Assembly: GCA_964449465.1 (NCBI GenBank) | Contig: CAYVBK010000024.1 | Location: 1-64,000 of the forward strand | Source: CAYRXM01 sp964449465 | GTDB lineage: Bacteria > Chloroflexota > Anaerolineae > JAFGEY01 | Length of the DNA: 64,000 bases | Direction of reading: 5' to 3' | In this document: piece by piece, positions 34,541-44,121 of the stretch | Numbering within the stretch: position 1 is the first letter of the stretch | Layout: every line of letters starts with the position of its first letter | Translations under genes and position numbers: made by a program | The notes under the pieces: model-generated | What the model saw: only the letters and a program-made list of their open reading frames with translations | The model's database searches: none | What the model was told of the DNA's origin: nothing

Positions 34541-37063
34541 TTAGCGATTCCAACGGACGGGGCCGGTTTGCCCAAAGTGACCGCCAACCAGGGTCAGGTC
34601 GAGGATGTTGACCACGCCGTCGCCGTTCAGGTCGGCGCCGGCATCGGCGGTGGCAAAGCGATAGCCGATGTAGGACAGGTCGAGGATGTCAATGCGATTG
34701 TCGCCATTCAGGTCGCCGCCCACCAGAGCCATCTCGCCCAGGTCGAGCGATGCACCGCTGCCGGCTTTGACGGTGACAACGGCCTCCAGGCAGCCCGGAT
34801 AGCGGATGTGCAGTTCCATCTGGCCTTCATAGTACAGGCCAAAGCGGCCATTCTCATCGGTGGTGGTGTGCGGGCCGGCCAGGCTGGACAGGATGACCCC
34901 GCGCCGGTCAGCGCGTCCGGGCAGGCTGATCCGGCCGGTGACGTTGGGCGTGATGAGATTGTCTTCGTAGCGGCGGTGGGCGCGATAGTATTGCCATTGT
35001 TGTGGGCTGTTCCACAGCACATAATAGGCATCGCTGGCCGCGTTCCAAAACACCTTGCCATAAGCAAACTGTTGATCGCCGCCCATCGCGCCGTATTCCC
35101 AGCCGATGGGGTAGCCGATCACGCTCTTGATCGTGCCACGCGTGGTAGATTCATTGCACCAGGCCACGCCAAAGCCAAACATGGGGCCATAGGGCCACCA
35201 GGCATCGGGGCAGGCCGCCGGGAAGAGGGGCATACCGCCAAGCCAGGCATTGTTGTGCAGCGTCCAGATGCCATTGTCGCGGCCCATCCAGTCGGTGCCG
35301 CCCGGCCTGGTAGATTCAATGTCGAACACATAGATGTGCGTGGGGTCTACCACTCCGCTGCCGCGCCAGTTCATCAAGCCGCGCTCGTATTGCTGCTCCG
35401 AGTACCAGTAGGAGGACGATGGAGCTACCGGTGCACCCAGGGTGCCGTGATTGCCACCCGCTTCCTGCCAGCCGCGGATGTACTCGACATCCATCGGCAC
35501 GGCAAAACCGGGCGATGTGCCATAGTCCAGCACAGCCAGCGTGCCGGCAGCATAGTTGGTGGCGATGATGGCCGAGCGGTGCAGGGTGATGCCCTGACCG
35601 CCGTGCATGCCCTCAATGTCGCCGTTGTTGGGGTCGGTGTTCTGGGCGCGGATCATGCGGTGGCCATTGGCAGCGTCGAGGACATAGACTTCGTCCATGT
35701 CGGCCTGCACCACAAAGATGTGCTGCGTGGTGGGATTGACGCCGATCACATAAGGACGCAGCATGGGGATAAACTGGAGCAGGTTGTGGTTGGTGGTGTC
35801 CAGGACGTATACCCCTTCGGCGGTGCCGTCACGTTTAGAGATATAGACGCGGCCGTTGGTGCTGTCTACGGCGGCGGCAAAAAAGCCGACATACTGCTCC
35901 AGCACCCGCACCACCGGGTTGGGGCGACCATCGCCATAGAGGATGACCACGCCGGTATCGCTGCCTTTGCGGCTCTCGACAAAAGCGCGCTCGGCCTGAC
36001 CGTCGCGGGCATCCCAGCGTGAGAACTCGCTGTGGATGGGGATGTAGGCATGATCGCCCAGCGCTGCCGGCAGGCCGGGGTGATGGCCGACCCAAAAGGT
36101 CTCTTGCACAGCCAGGGTGTTGACATTGAACAGCGTGACAGTGCCATCGTCAAAGTTGGTCACATAGGCCACATTGCCGCCGATGGCGATGCCAAAGGGA
36201 CGGCGGCCTACCGGAATGGTGGTGATCAGGGCATAGGTGTTGGCGTCCAACACAGCCACATGGTCGCTGCCGCCGTTGACTACAAAGAGCTTGCTGCCGT
36301 CGGGACTGAGGGCCAGGCCATTGGGACCCAGACCACCGCACGGCACCGAGGCCAGCACGTTGTTATAGGCGGTGCCATCCAACACGGCGACGGTGTTGTC
36401 GCTCTGCACGGCCACATACAGGCGGTTGCGCTGCACATCCGACACGATGCCCTTGAGCAGGGTGCCCATCGTAGATGTCGGCGGGGGGGCAGGTGTTGGG
36501 ATGGGCGTGGCCGTCGGCGGGACGACGGTAGGCGTGGGCGTCGGGTCGGCTACGGTGATCTCAGCGATGGTGAGGGTAGCGGTGATGGGATTGCCACTGC
36601 CATCAAACAGGCTGAAATCGGGGGCGAACCCCACTTCGCTGACGCCCAGGGCCTTGCCTCTAAAGGTGATCGAGACCAGGTCGCCGCTGCCGCTGACCGG
36701 CGACGCGCTCATTTGCATCGCCATTGCCACAATCATGCCCAGGCTGTTGTTGGCCTCGTTGCCCATGAGCATCTGTGGGTTGATAAAGGTGTTGAGCAGG
36801 GTGATCTGCACGCCCGGCAGGGCCGGGTCGGCGTCTACCACTTCTAGCACGGCCGGATCAAAGGCCAGTGAGGCGCGATAGCCATTCAGGTTGACCACAT
36901 CTTGGGCGCGCAGGACGACGGTGGCCGTGCCGCCGACCGGGATGATCTGTGCGGCCGGGGTGAGCAGGGCGGTCGGAGATTGCGCCGCGCTGAATCCCGG
37001 CGCCAAGCCAAGCAGCAAAGTGACAAGACAAAATACACAAGCAAGTTTGCGATAGGAGCGCAT
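34541..37063 (-). CDS. Secreted cohesin / beta-propeller / dockerin protein
   Basis: This 840-residue exported protein has a signal peptide (1-27), a cohesin-like domain (about 30-170) and a Thr/Pro linker (about 172-200). A YVTN-type beta-propeller follows (about 205-500), with repeats such as NTVAVLDGTAYN, HVAVLDANTYALITTIPVG and VTLFNVNTLAV. Next are a less clear middle region with many Trp/Tyr (about 500-700), a short carboxypeptidase-regulatory-like domain and a C-terminal dockerin (LNGDNRIDILDL and LNGDGVVNILDL loops). Cohesin and dockerin on one chain would allow self- or chain-assembly. It is the last gene of a four-gene minus-strand run. Confidence 0.87.
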   Translation of the reverse strand: MRSYRKLACVFCLVTLLLGLAPGFSAAQSPTALLTPAAQIIPVGGTATVVLRAQDVVNLNGYRASLAFDPAVLEVVDADPALPGVQITLLNTFINPQMLMGNEANNSLGMIVAMAMQMSASPVSGSGDLVSITFRGKALGVSEVGFAPDFSLFDGSGNPITATLTIAEITVADPTPTPTVVPPTATPIPTPAPPPTSTMGTLLKGIVSDVQRNRLYVAVQSDNTVAVLDGTAYNNVLASVPCGGLGPNGLALSPDGSKLFVVNGGSDHVAVLDANTYALITTIPVGRRPFGIAIGGNVAYVTNFDDGTVTLFNVNTLAVQETFWVGHHPGLPAALGDHAYIPIHSEFSRWDARDGQAERAFVESRKGSDTGVVILYGDGRPNPVVRVLEQYVGFFAAAVDSTNGRVYISKRDGTAEGVYVLDTTNHNLLQFIPMLRPYVIGVNPTTQHIFVVQADMDEVYVLDAANGHRMIRAQNTDPNNGDIEGMHGGQGITLHRSAIIATNYAAGTLAVLDYGTSPGFAVPMDVEYIRGWQEAGGNHGTLGAPVAPSSSYWYSEQQYERGLMNWRGSGVVDPTHIYVFDIESTRPGGTDWMGRDNGIWTLHNNAWLGGMPLFPAACPDAWWPYGPMFGFGVAWCNESTTRGTIKSVIGYPIGWEYGAMGGDQQFAYGKVFWNAASDAYYVLWNSPQQWQYYRAHRRYEDNLITPNVTGRISLPGRADRRGVILSSLAGPHTTTDENGRFGLYYEGQMELHIRYPGCLEAVVTVKAGSGASLDLGEMALVGGDLNGDNRIDILDLSYIGYRFATADAGADLNGDGVVNILDLTLVGGHFGQTGPVRWNR

Positions 37064-37089
37064 TTGAACCTCCTTTTACAGACACATGT

Positions 37090-38025
37090 TTACGGACACA
37101 CGCTGAGGATAGGTCCGACCAGGCCAAAGTTTTTGCCGATCAAGACAATGTCAAAAATGTCCACAATACCGTCGGCGTTAATGTCTGCTGCGGCAAAGGC
37201 CTGATTAAAGTGACCGGCGCCCAAAGTGAGATCGCCGATGTCAATGGCATCGTCGCCGTTCAAGTCGCCGCCCAGCAAGGTGATGTTGGGCATAAAGGCC
37301 GACTCGCCGCCCTTGACCGGGCAGCTTGTCAGCAGCGCGGGCAGGTACAGGTCATGTTCCATCGTCAGATCATAGGTGTCACTCGGCACGGCAGTAAAGG
37401 TGTACCAGCCGCTGGCATCAGTCAGGTTGGTCAGCATCACCGGGCTGAGTGTGACCAGGGTATTGCTGTGATCGGTGCGGCCTTCCATAAACACCCGTCC
37501 GCCCAGGTTGCCCTCGGCGACGACGGCTTGCTGTACGGTGATGCTGCCACCCAACGCAGCGCAGGCAACCGGCGCGCCATAGCTGTCGGCCAGCTTGATC
37601 TCCAGCCAGGTCAGCGGGCTGACGCCGGGGGCGATGCCTTGAAACGAGATCGTGGCCAGGTGCAGGGTGCCATTGAGCGGAAGCGCTTTGGCGACGCGCA
37701 GCAGCGAGGCGGCAAATTCGGCAGCATTGGTCGAGAATTGGTTTTGAATCTCTTCATATTCGCCCGGCAGGGTTGTAAAGGCCGCTCCGGCCGTGATGAC
37801 TATGCCGCTGACGATGGTCGGATCGAACTCCAATTCCAGTTCCAGGCCGTAAAAATCGCTGACATCTTGGACCCACACTTCAACAGTGGCCGTGTCGCCC
37901 ACATCAATGGTCTGATCGGCCGGCGCAAGATAGACGGTGGGGTTGGGCTGGGCGATGACCGGCTGCCAGGGCAGCAGCCCAAAAATGAGAGCCATAATCG
38001 AGACAAATTTCATCCAGGTTTTCAT
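37090..38025 (-). CDS. Secreted cohesin/dockerin protein
   Basis: This 311-residue protein has a signal peptide (1-24), a cohesin-like sandwich (about 28-170: VEVWVQDVSDFYGLELELEF), a carboxypeptidase-regulatory-like domain (about 185-250: GRVFMEGRTDHSNTLVTL, SGWYTFTAV) and a terminal dockerin (LNGDDAIDIGDL and INADGIVDIFDI calcium loops). AGGAG precedes ATG 38025 by 6 nt. The open frame continues 46 codons upstream without a ribosome site and was trimmed. It sits 27 nt before the propeller gene. It is a likely structural linker in a surface assembly. Confidence 0.85.
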   Translation of the reverse strand: MKTWMKFVSIMALIFGLLPWQPVIAQPNPTVYLAPADQTIDVGDTATVEVWVQDVSDFYGLELELEFDPTIVSGIVITAGAAFTTLPGEYEEIQNQFSTNAAEFAASLLRVAKALPLNGTLHLATISFQGIAPGVSPLTWLEIKLADSYGAPVACAALGGSITVQQAVVAEGNLGGRVFMEGRTDHSNTLVTLSPVMLTNLTDASGWYTFTAVPSDTYDLTMEHDLYLPALLTSCPVKGGESAFMPNITLLGGDLNGDDAIDIGDLTLGAGHFNQAFAAADINADGIVDIFDIVLIGKNFGLVGPILSVCP

Positions 38026-38126
38026 TTGATACTCCTTGTCAGAAAATGAATAAAGGTTAATTATGGTAAATTTAAAACTTTTTTTGATCAAACCACCTCC
38101 TTTGGCCGGTTTGGGTGTGAGAGGAG

Positions 38127-38156
38127 GCTGCTCTCCGCGCAAGCCTGGAGAGCAGC
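38127..38156. other. Inverted repeat between two cohesin genes
   Basis: GCTGCTCTCC/GGAGAGCAGC (38127-38136 with 38147-38156) with a 10-nt loop. No U-run follows on either strand, so it is more likely an mRNA processing or stability hairpin than a terminator. Confidence 0.4.
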
Positions 38157-38164
38157 GCCCCAAC

Positions 38165-40438
38165 TCACCGGCACGTGCCGAAATTGCGTGCCACCAACAC
38201 CACGTCTACAATGTCCACCCGCCCGTCGCCGTTAATATCGGCTGCGGCCGGGTTGGGGTTGGTTGAGCCAAACTGTCCGCCTACCGCCGACATGTCCAGG
38301 ATGTTGACGCAGCCGTCATTGTTCACGTCGCCGGTCAAAGGCGTGACCGTGCTGCCTACCGTCACCTGGCCGTCGGTGCGGCTGACAGGCATGACCGCCG
38401 CCGATGCGTTGACCAGTTGCAGGTTGGCAAACCATAGCGGGGTGTTGCCGTTGGCCTTGCCGCGGAATGTGATGGCGATCAGGTTGCCGCTGCCGTTCAA
38501 CGCGGGGGCCGGGTTGACCAGCGAAGCGGCAAAACGCACCTCGCCAGCAGTGTTGTTGATGGTATTGGCGATGATGTGCGGGTTGGCTGCCGACCACCAA
38601 CCGCCTGCGCTGACGGCAGTGGCTTCGAGGATGGCCGGGTTAAAGCGCACGGTTGCGTCAATGGCGTACAGGTCGCCCACATTTTCGGCTCGCACATAGA
38701 CGGTGATGGTTTGTCCGACGCCAGTTTGCGTCGCGGCCGGGTCAAAGCGCACCTGCTGGCCGCACACATTGACCGAGACATCGTCTATGTACATCCATGT
38801 GCGTTTGCCGTTGCCGTCGTTGATCACGTTAAAGTACAGCACCACCTCGCGGCCCTTGTAGGGCGACAGGTCAAATGTCACCTGCCGCCACACGCCGTCG
38901 TTGCGGACCTGGCGCATAACCACACCGCCGCTCAACAACTGGTAATTGCGGTCCAGGATAAACATTTCCTGCCAGTCCACTTCACCATAGGGCTTGCCGC
39001 TCTCGCCCTGAATGGTCTCGGCCGGATTGTAGCCAATGTTTTCCTTGCCATCCCATTCGGCCTTGATGGTGTCCTGGCTGTGGGCCTTGTACCAGAACGA
39101 CAGGGTGGGGTTGGATGCGCCGGCCGGGATGACGATATGCTGATAGGCCGACGAATGGCTGTAGGCATCCCCTGTAGAGGACGCCACGCCCAGCCGCATC
39201 GAGCGGGTGCCACCGTGTGCGGCATCGGTGGTATAGTCGGCCGGGCGCGGGGTGTTGCCGCGATACCAGTCGCCAGTCCACTCGAACCCACGATTGCGCA
39301 CCAGTTCGGCGCAGGGGCTGCTGCCATAGCAGGCGTTGACCTGCACATCGTCCACAAACATCCAGGTGCGATAGCCATTGCCGTTGTTGATTACGTTAAA
39401 GTAAACCACAATGTCCTGCCCGGCAAAGGCGGTGAGGTCGTAGGTGTACTGTGTCCAACCGTTGTTATTGCTGCGTTCGCGCATCAGCGTAGCCAGCCAG
39501 TTGTAGCAGCCGGCCTGCAAGATCAACACCTCTTGCCAGTCATTGATCGAGGCTTTGTTGGCGGCGTTCCAGTCGAACGTACCGTCAATCACCTGAGCCG
39601 GATCATACAGGTCTTGGGTGGGGTCCGGGTTGTCCTTGACTGCGTCTTGGGTGAACCGGCGCGCCCAAAAGGTCAGGGTGACGCTGGTCGCATTGGCTGG
39701 CACGTGAATCTTTTGATAGGCCGACGAGTGGCTGTACACATCGGCACTGCCTGGCTCGATGCCCAGGCGCACCGAACGGCTGCCGCTGTGCTTGTCGGCG
39801 GTGGAATAGTTGGCCTTGTGCGGTGTGACCGGCATGTCCCAGCGACGAGTCTCTTCAAAACCGCCGTTCTCGATCAGATCGGAGCAGGTTTTGCCGCCAT
39901 CGGGCGGGGTGACGCACTCGTTGATGGTGATGGTTGTTGGGGCGGCCGTATGCCCGATTACATTGCCATCGCGGTCGGCCAGCTTGGCCGAGACCCAACC
40001 CACTTGTGCCGCGCCTCGCGCACGCGCCGAAAAGCGAACGGTGGCCAGGGTGCCTCCGCCCGTTACCGGCTCGGTGGGGGCTAGCAAGGTCATGGCAAAA
40101 TCTACTGTGCCGTTTTCCTGACTGGCCTTGTTCACCACGACATAGCTGGGTTTGACCGATGGAAACAGGCTGCCGGGCAAAATCTGGATGCCGGGCTGAG
40201 TATCATCATCGTCCAATACCTGAAGCAGAGCCTTGTCAAAAGTCAGATGCACCTCGACCGCATAGAGGTTGGTCGCATTGGACACGCGAATGTCCACATT
40301 GACCGTATCACCCACGTTGACGCTGCTGCTGGACGGCACCAGAGTCAACGCAGCCGTTCCGTTGGCCCAGGTTGGGGTCGGAAGCAGCAGGGTCAGGCAC
40401 AAGATGAGCGCAAAACTGTGTAGAAAAACCTTGTTCAT
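38165..40438 (-). CDS. Secreted two-cohesin protein with two CBM-like repeats and a dockerin
   Basis: This 757-residue exported protein has a signal peptide (1-25) and cohesin 1 (about 28-170). Two repeated beta-sandwich modules of about 190 residues follow (about 185-375 and 378-565). They begin NGGFE or NRGFEW and end with FVDDVQVN or YIDDVSVN, the pattern of carbohydrate-binding or jelly-roll modules. Cohesin 2 (about 568-690) and a C-terminal dockerin (VNNDGCVNILDM and INGDGRVDIVDV) complete it. With two cohesins and one dockerin it has the layout of a scaffold. It is separated by 21 nt from the next upstream gene, so the two are co-transcribed. Confidence 0.87.
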   Translation of the reverse strand: MNKVFLHSFALILCLTLLLPTPTWANGTAALTLVPSSSSVNVGDTVNVDIRVSNATNLYAVEVHLTFDKALLQVLDDDDTQPGIQILPGSLFPSVKPSYVVVNKASQENGTVDFAMTLLAPTEPVTGGGTLATVRFSARARGAAQVGWVSAKLADRDGNVIGHTAAPTTITINECVTPPDGGKTCSDLIENGGFEETRRWDMPVTPHKANYSTADKHSGSRSVRLGIEPGSADVYSHSSAYQKIHVPANATSVTLTFWARRFTQDAVKDNPDPTQDLYDPAQVIDGTFDWNAANKASINDWQEVLILQAGCYNWLATLMRERSNNNGWTQYTYDLTAFAGQDIVVYFNVINNGNGYRTWMFVDDVQVNACYGSSPCAELVRNRGFEWTGDWYRGNTPRPADYTTDAAHGGTRSMRLGVASSTGDAYSHSSAYQHIVIPAGASNPTLSFWYKAHSQDTIKAEWDGKENIGYNPAETIQGESGKPYGEVDWQEMFILDRNYQLLSGGVVMRQVRNDGVWRQVTFDLSPYKGREVVLYFNVINDGNGKRTWMYIDDVSVNVCGQQVRFDPAATQTGVGQTITVYVRAENVGDLYAIDATVRFNPAILEATAVSAGGWWSAANPHIIANTINNTAGEVRFAASLVNPAPALNGSGNLIAITFRGKANGNTPLWFANLQLVNASAAVMPVSRTDGQVTVGSTVTPLTGDVNNDGCVNILDMSAVGGQFGSTNPNPAAADINGDGRVDIVDVVLVARNFGTCR

Positions 40439-40459
40439 TTTTTCCTCCGTTCCAATAGT

Positions 40460-41623
40460 TTATTCTTGATCGGTTGTATCCCAGGGCGTCGGCCCTTGAC
40501 GGCCAAAGTTGCCGGCGACCAGGGTCAGATCCAAAATGTCTACCAGCCCATCGGCGTTAATGTCGGCAGGTGCGTGATCGCTGCCAAAGTGCCAGGCCAC
40601 AAAAGACAGGTCGCGGATGTCAATGCGGTTATCGCCGTTGACATCACCGCCCAGCAAAGTCACCGTACCGGCATGGGTCACGTCGTCCATTGTCACCCGC
40701 ACCAGTGTTTCGCTCTCGGCCGAGAGGTATCCGGGCATTGAGGCGGTCAGCGTGTAAAACCCCTCGCCGTGCGATGTTTTGATTGTAAAAAGTCCTTGTG
40801 CATCGGTTTGTGCCTTGTCCCATTGTGCGGCGACCAGGTTGGCAAAGACGCCGATGCCGCCATATTTGTCGCTTCGCCCTTGTAATCGCACCGCGCCGAC
40901 GATTTCGCCTGGTTTGCGCACAAATACCGCGCCGTGAAAAGCGGTGTTCAGGCCGATGGCGTCTGTGCCGGCCAGCAACCGGCTGGTGTTTTCGATGGCA
41001 ACATTCGAGCGGCCGACCTGTTGTCCTCGCCAGGTGATGGTGGCCAGTTTTTGCCAGCCGCTGGGCTGAACCGGCAGGTCGGGCGCGCCGCTCACGATCA
41101 GGTTGACCTGGCCTTTTTGGTTATCGGCCTGATTGAGGACAATTTGCTGCCCCGACCCGAACAGAGCAGTGACGGCAACCTGAACACCATTGGCAGCATC
41201 CTGATCGGCATCCTGGACGGCAATGATGGCCGGGTCGAACGAGATGCGCACCTCGATCTGTTGGATGGTGGCCGGGACGTTTTGCAAGGCGATCAGGATG
41301 TCGCTGCTTTTAACGCCGCCGATGGACATGGCTGCATCGCTGACCAGGAGCGAAAAATGATCGTCGCTGACCGGCGTCGGCGTGGGGGTGGGAGGGATGG
41401 AGGTGGATGTCGCCGCCGGTGTGGGCAGAGGTGTGACCGTCGCAGGCGATGTGGGCGTCCATGTGGGCGTGGCGTCTGGCGTGGCGGTCAGCGCCGAATC
41501 GAACGGCGAGGGTGCCCATGCTGTCGCCGGCGCGGCCTGGCTGCCGATCATCGCCATGATCCATGCTGTCGCCATAACCAATCCGGCCAGATATGTCCAG
41601 TTGAAAGATGATTTGTGTACCAT
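40460..41623 (-). CDS. Secreted cohesin/dockerin protein, first gene of its operon
   Basis: This 387-residue protein has a hydrophobic N-terminal signal (about residues 8-33), a Thr/Pro-rich linker (about 45-85), a cohesin-like domain (about 90-225: ILIALQNVPATIQQIEVRISF), a regulatory-like sandwich (about 240-320) and a C-terminal dockerin (VNGDNRIDIRDL and INADGLVDILDL). The start at 41623 follows AAGGA. The frame is open to 41725 but would include the promoter region. It leads four cohesin/dockerin genes and has the third copy of the shared operator upstream. Confidence 0.83.
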   Translation of the reverse strand: MVHKSSFNWTYLAGLVMATAWIMAMIGSQAAPATAWAPSPFDSALTATPDATPTWTPTSPATVTPLPTPAATSTSIPPTPTPTPVSDDHFSLLVSDAAMSIGGVKSSDILIALQNVPATIQQIEVRISFDPAIIAVQDADQDAANGVQVAVTALFGSGQQIVLNQADNQKGQVNLIVSGAPDLPVQPSGWQKLATITWRGQQVGRSNVAIENTSRLLAGTDAIGLNTAFHGAVFVRKPGEIVGAVRLQGRSDKYGGIGVFANLVAAQWDKAQTDAQGLFTIKTSHGEGFYTLTASMPGYLSAESETLVRVTMDDVTHAGTVTLLGGDVNGDNRIDIRDLSFVAWHFGSDHAPADINADGLVDILDLTLVAGNFGRQGPTPWDTTDQE

Positions 41624-41715
41624 TTCGATAATTCCTTGCCCTGTTGGACAAAAAAGAGGGGGAATTGTGGCTCCCCCTGGTTGTGCTGTGTTTTTTTGTC
41701 TGGCTGTGTGATTGT

Positions 41716-41770
41716 ATGGTATCACAACCCCACAAAAAGTGCTGTTACGAAACCATTACAAAAGTGTTAG
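41716..41770 (-). promoter_or_regulatory. Promoter with triple 11-bp direct-repeat operator (copy 3)
   Basis: On the minus strand, CTAAC-N6-GTAAT-N6-GTAAC (41770 to 41744), 22 bp, then a weaker -10 TACCAT (41721-41716). The middle spacer GGTTTC matches GGTTTT of copy 1. The rest of the 262-bp divergent gap shows nothing else I can name. Confidence 0.65.
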
Positions 41771-41885
41771 GCTTGGTTTATCCGGCAAATAGGGTAGGGC
41801 ATGCTATCGTCTAGAGAGAAATTGTGGTATCATACCTGGAAGAGTTGGCTCAACGTGTTATTTGAAACCCGGAAAGGATTTTGCC

Positions 41886-43784
41886 ATGCTTTGTCAAGAA
41901 TATGCGATCCACACCCTCAACCTCATTCCCCGCGCCGATTGGCGCCCTTATCCACCCATCACCGACCGTCTGGCCTGGAACAGCCTGCCCGATTCGGTGC
42001 GGCAGGCCTATGTGGCCTATGGCGAACAGGCGCAGCAAAGCGCGTGGCCGACGCTGTTGGCGGCTCGCTACCTTGATTTTGCCCGTGATGGCAATCGCAG
42101 CCGCTACGAGAGTCCTTATTTCGAGCGACGTAGCATGCTGGTCGGCCTGACGCTGGCCGAGTGTATGGAGAACCAGGGGCGTTTTCTGGATGACATTGTC
42201 AACGGCCTCTGGCTGATCTGCGAAGAATCGAGCTGGTGCGTGCCGGCGCACGTCCGTGTGCAAGAGGCCGGAATCGGACTGCCCGATACGACCGAGCCGG
42301 TGATTGACCTGTTTGCCGCCGAAACCGCCGCCGCGCTGTCTTGGGTGTACTATTTGCTGGGGCCTCGCCTGGATGATGTGTCGCCGTTGGTGCGCCCGCG
42401 CATCGAGCGCGAAATTCAGGCCCGCGTTCTCACGCCTTATCTGGAACGCGATCACTGGGGCTGGATGGGCTTTGGCGGCCAGCGGGTGAACAACTGGAAT
42501 CCCTGGATCAACTCGAATATCCTGGCCACAGCTTTGTTGATGGAGGCCAACCCCGACCGACGCGGCGAGTTGGTGTTCAAGGCCATGCGCAGCATAGACT
42601 GTTTTGTGGACCCCTATCCTCAAGATGGCGGCTGCGATGAAGGCCCTGGCTATTGGGGGCGCGCTGGCGCTTCGCTGCTCGACTGTCTGGAACTGTTGTA
42701 TTCGGCCAGCAGCGGGCAGATTGATGTGTATGGAGAGAGGTTGATTCAAGAGATTGGGCGATTTATCTATCGCGTTCACATCGCCGGAGATTATTTTGTC
42801 AATTTTGCCGATGCTTCGGCCCTGGTGACGCCCGATCCGTGGTGCGTCTTTCAATATGGGCGGCGCATTGGCGACGAGGGGCTGATTCGGCTGGGGGCCT
42901 GGGCGGCGCACGAAAAAGACCTGCTGTGCCGCGTCAGCCGGCAGGCCAAAGTAGAACGGTTGACCAGCCTGGGCCGTCTGCTGCCGACCCTGTTCAACCT
43001 GGATGCCCTCTTTGCCGCGCCGCATCAGCCGCCGTTGCCGCGCGATGCCTGGCTGCCGTTCATCCAGGTGATGACGGGGCGCGATCAAGCTGGTTCTACT
43101 CGGGGGTTGTTTGTCGCCGCCAAAGGGGGGCATAACGCCGAGAGTCACAATCACAACGATGTGGGCAATTTTGTCATCTATGCCGATGGCAAGCCGTTGA
43201 TCGTGGATGCTGGCGTAGAGACCTATACGCGCCAGACTTTTGGCCCGGAGCGGTATACCATCTGGACGATGCAGTCGGCGTTTCATTCGCTGCTGCCGAC
43301 GGTGGACGGCGTGCAGCAGGCGCCGGGCCGGGAATTTGCAGCGCGCGAGGTGAGCTATCAGGTAGATGAGGGCGGGGCCGAATTGAGCATGGACATTGCT
43401 GCTGCCTGGCCGCCCGAGGCGCACATCCAGACCTGGCAGCGCACAGTGGCGTTGCGGCGCGGGCAGGCGGTCGAGGTGACGGATTGTTACGAGTTGAGCC
43501 GTCCGGCCGGCGAGATCGTCCTCAGCCTGTTGACGCCATGCGCTGTGTCGTTGCAAAGCGGCGCGGCAGTGCTGTCAGAGGCGGAGATGGTGGATGGGCG
43601 CGTTTCGGGGCAGGGTCAAGTTGAATGGGATGCGGCTTGTTTTGAGGTTTCAACCCACGAGATCGCCATTCACGACGCCCGCCTGTTGCCGGTGTGGGGG
43701 CCGTGCCTGACGCGCATCGTGTTCAAGGCCGTTCACCCGCCTGTGCAGGGGCAGTGGACGGTGCGAATTGGCCTGAATGGGTAG
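41886..43784 (+). CDS. Heparinase II/III-like polysaccharide lyase family protein
   Basis: This 632-residue protein has an N-terminal alpha/alpha-toroid (about residues 1-360) containing NNWNPWINSNIL and QDGGCDEGPGYWGRAG. The latter matches the heparinase II/III and alginate-lyase segment with catalytic Tyr/Glu. A C-terminal beta-sandwich follows with the family motif SHNHNDVGNFVIYADGKP (about 420-437), which carries the zinc/catalytic His. Lyases of this group depolymerise uronic-acid polysaccharides. No signal peptide is visible, so it may act on imported oligomers. AAGGA precedes ATG 41886. It is transcribed divergently from the cohesin operon. Confidence 0.85.
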   Translation: MLCQEYAIHTLNLIPRADWRPYPPITDRLAWNSLPDSVRQAYVAYGEQAQQSAWPTLLAARYLDFARDGNRSRYESPYFERRSMLVGLTLAECMENQGRFLDDIVNGLWLICEESSWCVPAHVRVQEAGIGLPDTTEPVIDLFAAETAAALSWVYYLLGPRLDDVSPLVRPRIEREIQARVLTPYLERDHWGWMGFGGQRVNNWNPWINSNILATALLMEANPDRRGELVFKAMRSIDCFVDPYPQDGGCDEGPGYWGRAGASLLDCLELLYSASSGQIDVYGERLIQEIGRFIYRVHIAGDYFVNFADASALVTPDPWCVFQYGRRIGDEGLIRLGAWAAHEKDLLCRVSRQAKVERLTSLGRLLPTLFNLDALFAAPHQPPLPRDAWLPFIQVMTGRDQAGSTRGLFVAAKGGHNAESHNHNDVGNFVIYADGKPLIVDAGVETYTRQTFGPERYTIWTMQSAFHSLLPTVDGVQQAPGREFAAREVSYQVDEGGAELSMDIAAAWPPEAHIQTWQRTVALRRGQAVEVTDCYELSRPAGEIVLSLLTPCAVSLQSGAAVLSEAEMVDGRVSGQGQVEWDAACFEVSTHEIAIHDARLLPVWGPCLTRIVFKAVHPPVQGQWTVRIGLNG

Positions 43785-43788
43785 CAAC

Positions 43789-43832
43789 AAAAAAAGGCAC
43801 GTGGCCGACCTCTATGGGGTCGGCCACGTGCC
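43789..43832. terminator. Strong terminator between heparinase-like and zinc-protein genes
   Basis: A 15-bp perfect stem (43796-43810 with 43818-43832) has a 7-nt loop. It is preceded by A7, so it is a canonical terminator on the minus strand and a weaker one on the plus strand. It serves two convergent genes. Confidence 0.88.
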
Positions 43833-43866
43833 GATTGTTTGTGAACAGGCCTGTCAGCAGAGCCTT

Positions 43867-44070
43867 TTAGTTGGTTTTGTAGCAGGCGCGATGAAAAGCG
43901 ACTTTTTTGTTCTTGCGGGTGCGTCCACCGATAAACTCGATCATGTTGACCATCAACAGTTCGCCTTGTTTGATCGGCTTTTCACAAGCGGCACAACAGT
44001 GTCCGCTGGGTTTGGCGCGGTTGGCATCGCGGGTCGCCACATCAGAACCCATTTTACTTGCGCGGGCCAT
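43867..44070 (-). CDS. Small zinc-finger-like protein
   Basis: This 67-residue basic protein has the metal-site pattern CAACEKP...FHRACY (Cys26, Cys29, His and Cys near 61-64), resembling LIM/PARP-like treble-clef fingers. No family is firmly recognised. GGAGG lies 7 nt before the ATG. It has its own near-consensus promoter (44122-44149) and a strong terminator, so it is probably an abundant single-gene transcript. A nucleic-acid-binding or regulatory role is plausible but unproven. Confidence 0.75.
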   Translation of the reverse strand: MARASKMGSDVATRDANRAKPSGHCCAACEKPIKQGELLMVNMIEFIGGRTRKNKKVAFHRACYKTN

Positions 44071-44121
44071 GACTATTCCTCCCAGTCGTCGAATTCAATC
44101 CATTTTGCATAGCGAATTGCT

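Noticed and set aside
41850..43556. A 568-codon minus-strand open frame opposite the heparinase-like gene
   Set aside because: Shadow frame with no domain; the plus-strand protein has family motifs.
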